DNA from: Nonlabens dokdonensis DSW-6 | GTDB lineage: Bacteria; Bacteroidota; Bacteroidia; Flavobacteriales; Flavobacteriaceae | DNA: 64,000 bases | Reading direction: 5' to 3' | Assembly (NCBI RefSeq): GCF_000332115.1 | Contig: NC_020156.1 | Span: 1,978,501 to 2,042,500, forward strand | Shown here: positions 23,722 through 33,400 of the stretch, piece after piece | Position numbering within the stretch: the first letter of the stretch is position 1 | Layout: each line of letters starts with the position of its first letter | Made by a program: the position numbers and the translations under genes | The notes under the pieces: model-generated | Told to the model about the DNA's origin: nothing | The model's input: the letters and a program-made list of their open reading frames with translations, nothing else | Database searches by the model: none

Positions 23722-26700
23722 ATGAATGACAAAGCCTATTCCTTTCTTCAACATTTAATTTTATTATGTTGTTGTGCCAGTTCCTTTCTTGTCTATTGCC
23801 AGGAAGACGTGTATCATGAGGTATTTACTGCTAGAGAAGGTTTGGGGATTGATTTTATTCAAGATATTGTTCAAGATGATGCAGGTTACCTATGGATCTC
23901 TGGAGAGAACTTAGATAATAGAGAAATAATAGGGAAATCAGATTTATTGACCTTCCAGCGCTTTGATGGTACTAACTTTCACGATATCCAGCTGAAACAT
24001 GATAATACAAGTGTTGCGGTAAGTAAAATGATTCGGTTTGATGATCAATCTATTTCACTTCATTCTAAAAACATCTTTGGCCCAAATATCAATTTTTCAT
24101 ATGATCCATTTAATAACACCTTAGAAATAAAGGACTCTTGGGAGCTATCAGGACCTTCTAATCTAAGGCGTATAGAAGACAGCTATTATGTATTAAATAC
24201 ATCAGATGAAACCACTGTTGAAGTTCATAAGATTGAAGACAATAAAGTGGGAACAGTTTTATTCTCTTTTGAAAATGAGGTAAACAAAATTGATTTAGAT
24301 CGCAATACCACTTTTGTCAAATTTGGAGATATTTTCCTTATTAGTGATAACAATTTTCCCATTACTATTACAGATTCTCTAGGAGTTGTACTTAAAAAAT
24401 ACCCTTACAAAGGTTTTAATAGATCCAGAGATTTGCTGGTCAAAAAGTTATGGATAGAAGAGGCATTTGTTTTAAATGACCATTTGTATGCTTTTATGAA
24501 TAATGACGATCGACTTTATGAGTTTGATCGTAAGTCGCTTGAGTTTAAAGTATTAAACAATGAGTTATTTGAAGGCAAACAAGGATTAAAGACCTACGTA
24601 GATCCTAATGGAAAAGTGATGATTGCATTTGAAAAGGAAGGATATCTTTTTCTAGCATATTTCATTGATAAAGGAAAAATCGATGTCATATATAAACACC
24701 CTATAAAAAATGCAGCGGCTATTCAAATGTGGTCTATGGATTTAAATAAAGAGCTTTGGATAGGCGTTCAAGGAGAATTACATTATTATAAATTTCCTAA
24801 TGACCAATTTGAAAAGTTTTTAGTAGATAAACAACTACGTGCTATCAAGGCTATTGATTCGGTAAATTTCATGGTAGCCACTGAGAACAGTGGATGGTTC
24901 AAATACAATCATGACTTAAAAAACATAACTCCTTTTCTCATGTATGAGAAAGACGCCCCAGTTTCTCTGTCGTCCTCTCGCAACATAATTCTAGATCAGG
25001 ATACATTATGGACAAATACCTCCGGTAATATTGTGGCAGTGCACAAAGAAAATGGAAACTCTAAATCGTACAGATATTACCCTATACAGTGCCTGGAGGA
25101 ATTGGATGATTCCACATTAGTTTACGGTACTGGATATCATGCTTTAATGCAATTCAATAAAAACACTAAAGGACACAAGGCATTAGTAAAAACAGATACG
25201 TTAGATTTAATAGATCTTGCCATAGATCATGATAAAAAATGGATCGTAACCGCCACTCAAAATGGCGTGTTTACCTACAATCTAGAAACACAAAAAACAA
25301 CACTTCACTCAGATCTTTTAAAGGAAAACTACTTTCTAATGGCAGATTATCATAAGGACTACGGCTTTTTGTTAGGTTCACGTAATGGAACAGTGATACA
25401 ATTTCATCCTGAAAGCAGTTCTTTTGATGTTATTTATAGAGATAATCTAGAAGCTGGTATTGCAACTATAACACCTTATCGCAAGAATTTATGGATCAAT
25501 ACCTTCAACGGTTTGGTTCAGTATGATGTTGAGTCTAAAACATCAAAACGATTCTCAAGTAAAGATGGATTGGTACACAATGAAGGGAATCGTTACAGCG
25601 CTGCACGTACTCAAGACGGCATTCTGATAGGTAATTTAAAAGGACTTCATCATTTTGTACCAGAAGAATTGAATGCACTACAGAGTAAAGATTCTTTAAA
25701 ATTATTAAAGGTTAGGACGTACGATCAGAACCTAGATCGATTTGTAGAGCTGTTTGATCAGTCCGCTTTCGCGAAAGCGGAACCTATACTATTACCTAGA
25801 GAGAACAGGCAACTAGAGCTGGATTTTTCATTAACAGGGCTGGACGTGCTGCGTAATGAATATTACGAATACCAGCTGAACGAAGGAGAGTGGACAAATC
25901 TAGGAGATCAGAAAAAAATAAAATTCTTAAATCTTGCTGCAGGAAGTTATGATTTACAAATACGAGCAAAAGATTTCTCTGGAGGAACAATAGGGCAACC
26001 ATTGAACTTGAAGATCATTTCCAAAGAATTTTTTTACAAAACATGGTGGTTTATTACCTTAGTACTTCTTGTCATTGCCATAGTCATAGGTTGGTTTTTA
26101 TATCAAGAGAGATTAAAGAGCTTGATGCAGGTAAAATTTTCTCAAGATCTATTACAAAATCAGGAAATTGAACGACTGAGAATTGCTAAGGAATTACACG
26201 ATAGCGTGGGACAACAATTAACTTTAATTAAACAAACCGCTCAGAATAATAAATTAGATCGTATTTCTAGTCTCACTAATACCACCTTAGAAGAAGTGAG
26301 GAGCATCTCTCGCAATTTATACCCTGCAAATTTATATAGGTTAGGATTTAAAGCCAGTGTAGAGCAGTTGCTAGAAGACGTGGATAACCAGACACCTATG
26401 TTTGTTGATTTAGAAGTAGAAGACGTAGATGATTATCTAGACGACAAACAAACCCTCAATTTGTATCGCTTTATTCAAGAAGCGACATCAAATGTGATAA
26501 AACATGCTCATTCTAAATCGTTACAGGTAGCAATTAGACTAAAAAAGTCTCGTCTAGAATTAAGAATCGTGGATAAAGGCAATGGTTTTAATGACGTAAA
26601 TGAGTTAAAGAATAATTCGTTAGGTTTGAAGACCTTATCCGAACGTATCAATATCATAAATGGCCAGCTAGAAATTAAGAGTAGCAAAGGCAAAGGAACA

Positions 26701-26745
26701 GAACTTATAGCAACAATTCCCCTAAAAAATGACGCTTTCTCCTAG
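23722..26745 (+). CDS. Propeller-type sensor histidine kinase (NarL/HisKA_3 class)
   Basis: A 1007-residue membrane kinase. A signal sequence (about 1-27) leads to a large periplasmic part built of propeller-like repeats (for example L-W-I-G-V-Q-G and L-W-I-N-T-F-N-G-L-V-Q-Y-D) and a Y_Y_Y domain (Y-Q-L-N-E-G-E-W… L-A-A-G-S-Y-D-L-Q-I-R-A-K-D). One transmembrane helix (about 772-796) is followed by HisKA_3 with phospho-acceptor His826 in K-E-L-H-D-S-V-G-Q-Q-L and a HATPase_c domain (N-V-I-K-H-A-H-S, G-N-G-F-N, N-S-L-G-L-K-T). The linker before Y_Y_Y contains Q-S-A-F-A-K-A-E from the palindrome at 25764-25779. The response-regulator gene overlaps it by 17 bp. The signal is unknown; the adjacent giant adhesin genes are the obvious candidate targets. 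Confidence 0.9.
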   Translation: MNDKAYSFLQHLILLCCCASSFLVYCQEDVYHEVFTAREGLGIDFIQDIVQDDAGYLWISGENLDNREIIGKSDLLTFQRFDGTNFHDIQLKHDNTSVAVSKMIRFDDQSISLHSKNIFGPNINFSYDPFNNTLEIKDSWELSGPSNLRRIEDSYYVLNTSDETTVEVHKIEDNKVGTVLFSFENEVNKIDLDRNTTFVKFGDIFLISDNNFPITITDSLGVVLKKYPYKGFNRSRDLLVKKLWIEEAFVLNDHLYAFMNNDDRLYEFDRKSLEFKVLNNELFEGKQGLKTYVDPNGKVMIAFEKEGYLFLAYFIDKGKIDVIYKHPIKNAAAIQMWSMDLNKELWIGVQGELHYYKFPNDQFEKFLVDKQLRAIKAIDSVNFMVATENSGWFKYNHDLKNITPFLMYEKDAPVSLSSSRNIILDQDTLWTNTSGNIVAVHKENGNSKSYRYYPIQCLEELDDSTLVYGTGYHALMQFNKNTKGHKALVKTDTLDLIDLAIDHDKKWIVTATQNGVFTYNLETQKTTLHSDLLKENYFLMADYHKDYGFLLGSRNGTVIQFHPESSSFDVIYRDNLEAGIATITPYRKNLWINTFNGLVQYDVESKTSKRFSSKDGLVHNEGNRYSAARTQDGILIGNLKGLHHFVPEELNALQSKDSLKLLKVRTYDQNLDRFVELFDQSAFAKAEPILLPRENRQLELDFSLTGLDVLRNEYYEYQLNEGEWTNLGDQKKIKFLNLAAGSYDLQIRAKDFSGGTIGQPLNLKIISKEFFYKTWWFITLVLLVIAIVIGWFLYQERLKSLMQVKFSQDLLQNQEIERLRIAKELHDSVGQQLTLIKQTAQNNKLDRISSLTNTTLEEVRSISRNLYPANLYRLGFKASVEQLLEDVDNQTPMFVDLEVEDVDDYLDDKQTLNLYRFIQEATSNVIKHAHSKSLQVAIRLKKSRLELRIVDKGNGFNDVNELKNNSLGLKTLSERINIINGQLEIKSSKGKGTELIATIPLKNDAFS
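25764..25779. repeat. Iterated palindrome copy 7, inside the sensor kinase gene
   Basis: CGCTTTCGCGAAAGCG, part of an 18-bp perfect palindrome with flanking C and G. It is read as A-F-A-K-A in a linker between the propeller and Y_Y_Y parts. Confidence 0.9.
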
Positions 26746-27364
26746 AATACTCATTGCCGATGATCACCCTATGTTGCTCAGAGGACTTGAAGACACATTA
26801 AAATTTAATGGTTACAACGTCATTGCATCGCTGTCTGATGGAGCTACCGCTTTGCAAATGATCAAAGAATTAGAGCCGGATATAGCTATTCTAGATATAG
26901 AAATGCCTTTATTAAGTGGTTTTGAAATCATTCAAAAAGCGAGACTTCAAGAAATTAAAACCAAGTTTATCATTTTAACTTCTCACAAAGAAAAGGGATT
27001 CATAGCAAAAGCAGATCAACTACAAATAGATGGTTATGTTTTAAAGGATGAGCCTTTTGAGGAACTTAAAAATTGTATTGAAGCGGTACGATTAGGCAAT
27101 TGTTTTTATAGCAATTCATTCACTGACATTATCGATAATCAAGTCAAACCAGAATTAGCTCGTATCAAACAATTGAGTGCTTCAGAAAAAATTATTTTAG
27201 GATTTATTGCTAAAGAGCTTTCTTCAAAAGACATTGCCCAAGAACTATCTATTTCTATTCGCACGGTACAAAAGCACAGAACAAACATTATCTCAAAACT
27301 GGAATTATCTGAAAATGAGGTGGCTTTAAAAGATTGGGTTAGGGAATTTCAGCAATTCCTGTAA
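26729..27364 (+). CDS. LuxR/NarL-family response regulator
   Basis: A 211-residue two-domain regulator. The receiver domain has the acidic pair D11-D12, phospho-acceptor Asp56 (A-I-L-D-I-E-M-P) and conserved Thr/Lys positions (I-L-T-S-H-K-E-K and L-K-D-E-P-F). The C-terminal HTH is of the LuxR type (S-E-K-I-I-L-G-F-I-A-K… S-I-R-T-V-Q-K-H-R-T-N-I-I-S-K-L). It overlaps the sensor kinase gene by 17 bp, so they form a cognate pair. The DNA just after its stop codon contains three TACGTA elements ahead of the first giant gene, a possible binding site. Confidence 0.94.
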   Translation: MTLSPRILIADDHPMLLRGLEDTLKFNGYNVIASLSDGATALQMIKELEPDIAILDIEMPLLSGFEIIQKARLQEIKTKFIILTSHKEKGFIAKADQLQIDGYVLKDEPFEELKNCIEAVRLGNCFYSNSFTDIIDNQVKPELARIKQLSASEKIILGFIAKELSSKDIAQELSISIRTVQKHRTNIISKLELSENEVALKDWVREFQQFL

Positions 27365-27385
27365 GAATCATCATATTTATAACAG

Positions 27386-27412
27386 TACGTACCCTACGTA
27401 AATATTACGTAG
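27386..27412. promoter_or_regulatory. Cluster of TACGTA inverted repeats, candidate operator
   Basis: TACGTA occurs at 27386-27391, 27395-27400 and 27406-27411. The last two form the perfect inverted repeat CTACGTAA-ATA-TTACGTAG (27394-27412). It lies 88 bp before the giant adhesin ATG and just after the LuxR-type regulator gene. Role inferred from position only. Confidence 0.45.
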
Positions 27413-27499
27413 TCCTACTTATTTCATTAAGTCGCACAACTAGTTAGCTTTATTCAATTAACTAACTAGACAATTTATTTCACTTAAACCAGCGACATT

Positions 27500-30400
27500 A
27501 TGAAACGAATTTTACTAACTACCTTCTTGTCTTTTATTGTATTCTCCAGTTTTGGACAAGTTACTGTTCAGGATATCAATGTTTCCTTAGATAATTCTGG
27601 TAATGCAAGCATTAATACCAATGATGTTCTCACTAGTTCACTTCCTGCTGGAACTACGGCAACCTTAAGTAAGTCCAATTTTACTTGTGCAGACTTGATG
27701 CCACCTATACAGACATTTTCATTATCATTAGATAGTACCAATGATTATGCAGTAGTCAGTCATACACCAGATTTAAACCTTGACGGTTCATGGACTCTCG
27801 AAGGCTGGATCTATCGTAATTCAAAAAATCCTGGTGGAGATGTTATTATTGATAAATGGTCTGGAAACTCATTTTTTGATGAGTATTCTATTTTTATTTT
27901 CAATGATACATTCTTTGCTGAGGTTACTACAACCACAGGAAATTACGGTGTTGCAGCTGCAGGAATAACACCAGCACTTAATCAATGGTATCATGTGGCT
28001 GGTAGTTTTGATCGTGCTACTGGAACTTTAAAAATTTACATTGACGGTGTATTGAGAGGAACTACAACTGGAATCACAGGTGCATCGTTAAATTCTAATA
28101 ACAATACTATTTTAGGTGGAATAGACTGGGGTAATGCGTCCATTAACGGTTTAATTGATGATGTAAGAATATGGGATAGAGTTCTAACAGATACAGAAAT
28201 CGGGCAGTTTTATAATCAGCCGTTACGTGGTGATGAATTAGGTCTTGTGGCCAATTGGAAGTTTGAAGAGAGTTTTGGAAACACGACTAGTAGCAGCACA
28301 ACTCAAACCTACCCAGCGGTATATCAAGAGAATGGTGTGGTGAGTTTAATAAGTTGGGCTGGTAACTCAGCTGTCACTGTAGGTAATAATTTAAACAGAA
28401 TTTACCTCACTGCAACAGATAGTGGTGGCACATCGACCGATTATCCATTTGTAGCCACTGTTGAAGAGGTTGTTCCACAAGCAATTATACAGGATATTTC
28501 CGTAAATCTTGACTCTAGTGGCAATGCCACTATTACAGCACAAGATGTTGATAATGGCAGTTTCGCAAATTGTAGCGGTATAGCTAGTCTAACTTTGGAT
28601 CGCTCAAACCTAGATTGTAATGATATTGTCGAAGGTAACAGAGGTATAAGAGTTAACGGAGTAAATCAACATGTTGCAATACCTGCTAGTTCTGCCAATA
28701 GAATAACAGGCAACTATACACTATCGGCTTGGGTAAAGTATGATGACACAGGAATAGACAGACAGTATGCTGTCTCTATTCCTTCCGGTTTTAACGGTAC
28801 GGGAAACAGTATTTATATTAATAAAGTGAATCGCTTTGTATCAATGACCTTCATAGATGGAAATACAAATGCACCAAATGGTTTAAGTACAGGTCCTAAT
28901 GTTATAATGCCAGATACCTGGACTCATATAGCTGTAAGTTATGATGGTGTTAACGCAAAAATTTTCATTAATGGTGTTTTATCTGCTTCACAGGCTAGAA
29001 CTTTATTGTTTCCTACAAGTTCCCAGCCATTATATCTAGGTGTAGAAGGAGATGGTTCGATCATCGGGCAGCGACGTTTTAAAGGTGAGATCGATGAGGT
29101 GCGATTATGGAATGTTGCAAGAACAGAAAAAGAAATACGAGATGACATGAATTTTGACATCTCTCCACAGTCCACAGGTCTCAGGGCATTGTATCGCTTG
29201 GATGAAACCTCTGGAACAAGCATAATTGATGAGGTGAATGGCACATCAAGTAGTGTTTTTTATAACATGAATCCAGCTATAGATCGTATAGAAAGTGATA
29301 GAGTTAGAGGTGTACCTGTGACACTAACAGTTACAACTAATGATGGTGAGACAGATAGTGTTGTTGCAATGGTCACGGTTAACGATACGAGCAGTCCACA
29401 AGTTATAACACAAGATGTAACCGTTAATCTTGTAAATGGTTCAGCAACGATAACGGCTCAAGATATTGATAATGGCTCTACTGCCGGCGCATGCAACAGT
29501 ATCACAAATTTGACCTTAGATAGAACATTATTTACGTGTGCCGACACAACAATGCCGGTAACCGTAACACTAACCGCGACTAGTACAAATGGAATTTCAG
29601 ATACAGGAACAGCTCAGGTTACTGTGCTAGAAAATGATGTGCCAGTGGCAATTGCTCAAGACTTAACCGTTTCTACAGATGCAGCTGGTAACGCAACAAT
29701 TGATGCTTCCATGGTAGATGCAGGAAGCTATATAGGTTGTCCTGGATCACCTGTTAATATTATTGTATCACCAGATACTTTTGATTGCACTAACATAGGT
29801 CCTAATACAGTTACTCTTACAGTAACTAATTCAAGTGGTCAAACGGCTGTAGACACCGCTATCGTAACTATTCTTGACAATAGTCAAACAGTTGCGAGGG
29901 CTAATCCAATTAGCGTCACTCTAAGTCCCAATGGAAGTGCCTCATTCACTGCGCAATATTTAGATAATGGTAGTACAGGAAATTGTAGTGGTCTATCAAC
30001 AATCTTGTTATCACGATACAGCGTTAATTGCTTTGATGCCTTTTCGGGAAGTGCTACTGTTACACTTACGGTTATTTCTAACGATGGTCAAACAGATTCT
30101 GTTCAAACCACAATCACTGTTAACGATTTGCAAGGAGTTTTCACACAAGACATTTCAGTAACTTTAGATAACAATGGTATTGCGACCATTACTCCACAAG
30201 ATGTAGACGCAGGAAGCGGTATACCATGTATCGATCCTAATCCTACGTTTAGTTTAAATAGAGATACTTTCACTTGTGCAGATGCTGGAATGGTAGTACC
30301 TGTCACTTTAACCATGAATATTAATTCTGGTGGAGCTTTCACAGGAATAGCAAATGTTACCGTACAGGATAGTGGTACCCTTAATGCAGTAGCGCACGAT

Positions 30401-33400
30401 GCGACTGTTTCTTTAGATGCAACCGGTAACGTTACTGTAGATGCTTCGCAAATAGATGGTGGTAGTACAGCTGGTTGTGCTGGGATAGCAAGCATTGTTG
30501 TTTCTCCTAACACATTTGATTGTACGAATTTAGGGGATAACACAGTTACATTAACCGTAACTGATGGAAACGGAAATACAGATACCACAACTGCTATTAT
30601 AACGGTGAATTTACCACCAGAAGATATTTCATTTAACGCAACCTCATTAACTGGTATAACCATTACTAATCCTTCGGATAGTGAGTTTAGTGATATAAAC
30701 AATGATGGTTTACTAGACTTTGCTGTATTAGACAATGGTTATTTTGTACCTTTTTTTCAACAAAATGACGGTAGCTATGCTCCACAGCAGACTGGACTTG
30801 GCAGTATTATTACTAGTGGTGTTACTAACCAAGGATTACAACTAGCAGATTTTGATGGAGATGGGTTAAAAGATGTTATACTCACTAACAATAACATAAT
30901 TAATTCTACTGTAGATAGATCCATTTTTAGAAGAGCAAACAATGGTTTTTATTCTTCTATTTTTAATGATAGTGCAAATGGTTCATTTATGATACCTATT
31001 GATTTAGATAATGATGGCAATGATGAGATTCTTGATCGCTCATCTCGATTAATTATGGGAGTACTTTCTGATGCTCTTTTACAATATGATTATGTTGGTG
31101 GGAATTTTAATCTTCAATCTCCTACAGTGCTTGATCCGTTAATTACAGATGGCTTTAAGGAGTCTGATGTAGACAATGATGGTGACTCGGATATATTAGC
31201 TCAAGTGCCTTTTGGCACTTCTGGTGATCCACAAGTACTTGTCTTTTATAATGATGGCAATGGTGTGTTTACACAAGAAACAAATGTCAATCTATTAGGA
31301 TTTTTAAACGATGTGGTAGCTGGTGATATTAACGGAGATGGATCCACTGACTTTATAAGTTTGAATCCTACTATAGGAGGATCTCCTACGGCTTTAAATT
31401 ATATAGTTCATATAAGTAATGCTATCGGTGGATATGATACTTACAATTTCAATTCTTCTGCTGGAACCTCTATTATCGATTCAGAACTTACTGATTTTAA
31501 TGGTGATGGTAAAGAAGATTGGTTTATAATGAGCAATGGAGATAACATAAATTATGAATCTAGAATTTATGAATGGGATGATGCATCAAATACATTTATT
31601 GATACCGCAACTATTCCTGTACAAGTTCCTTCAGAAAGCACCTATGAAATTCTTGATTATGAAAATGATGGAGATACAGACCTTGTGCTGGTAGATCGCA
31701 GTGCGTTAACTATTACCTTATATGAAAGTAATCCTATTGCTGCTCTTGATATCATCACTCAGGATATTACTGTAACACTTGATAATACGGGAAACGCAAG
31801 TATTACACCTCAACAAATAGACAATGGATCTAATGCTCTTTGTGGTGTTATTTTATCACTGGATATTACTGATTTTGACTGTACTAATGTTGGAAGACCT
31901 ATTCAAGTTACTTTAACGGGAATAGATGTAGCTGGTAATGTGGCAACAGAAACGGCTGTAGTTACTGTTGAAGATAATCTAATTCCAGAAATCACCCTGA
32001 ACGGGAATGCAACGGAAACCGTAGGTCAAGGAGTGGTTTATACCGATGCTGGTGCCACAGCAATAGATAATTGCGGTGCTACTTCGGTTGTCGTGAGCGG
32101 CGATACAGTTGATACTGCTGTGTTTGGAACCTACACGATTACCTATACAGCAACTGATTCTGCTGGAAATACAAGTTCTGCGGATCGAGTAGTAACCGTT
32201 GCAGATATAGTGTTACCAGAGATTATAGCTGCTTCTATTACTAGTGATAATGGGAATTCCGCTTTCGCGAAAGCGGGAGATTTAGTAACTCTTACATTTA
32301 CAACGAGTGAACCTGTGAGAACACCTCTAGTGTCTATTGCAATGATTAACGCTGCATTAAGCGCTACGGCAAATCCGAATGAGTGGATCGCCACAACTTT
32401 TGTCCCTAATACTAGTAGTGTCGACATGAGCACATTGCCTGATGGGATGGTTCCTTTTACTATAGATTTAGAAGATCTAAATGCTAATAATAGTCTGACT
32501 CCCCAAACGATTACCACTGATGGAAGTGAGGTCATTCTGGATAGAACGGCACCGGATGTGAACGCGATGAATGAAATTATATCACTAGACGTTTCAGGTA
32601 ATGGTATTTTTAATCTCAATGATGTTGTAGGTTCCATAACAGATGCTTACAGTCATACTGCTTCAACCGATGTAAACACTATAGATTGTTCCCTTCTAGG
32701 TGCAAACGCCTTTAATCTTTTTGCTACTGATGAGGCTGGAAACACTGGTCAGGATTTATTCATTCTTACTGTAATTGATGAAATTGCACCAGTAATGACC
32801 CTAAACGGTAACACGACAGTAACCATAGATAGAGGATTAAGTTATATCGATGCTGGTGTTACCATTTCAGATAATTGTTCTAGCGGATTAATACCATCAA
32901 TAGGTGGAGACGTAGTAGATACTAATATTTCAGGTACTTATGAAGTCACATATGACGTTAGTGATACTAGCGGTAATGCTGCAACTCAACTTACTAGAAC
33001 AATCATTGTTAAAAATCCTGATTTCATATATGAAGGCGGTAGCTGGACACCTAATGACCCTAGCGATGTTGCTAATCCCGCAGGATTTAATGATAATGTA
33101 ATAGTACGAGAAAATGTTACCATATCTGGAGACTTCAGAGCTAACGATCTAACCATAAATACAGGAGTAACCTTAACACTGGCAGCAGGAGTTACTGTAG
33201 GAATAGATAATGATTTTAATGGAGATACACTTGACGCACCTCAGGCCACCTTGTTTGCGTATGGGCAAGCGGCTGGTATCACTTGGAATCTAAATAATGC
33301 CACTATAGGAAGTATAGAACTTGCAAATGCTACATTAAACCTTACAGGAACCTATAGAATTATTGAAAGTCTTTATAACGACGATACGGCAAGTACTTCT

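Noticed and set aside
30103..30735. 210-codon antisense reading frame inside the first giant gene
   Set aside because: It mirrors repetitive, stop-poor coding DNA on the other strand, has no recognisable domain and no promoter. Other antisense frames in the giant genes (for example 32143-32637 and 43644-43874) are the same kind of shadow.
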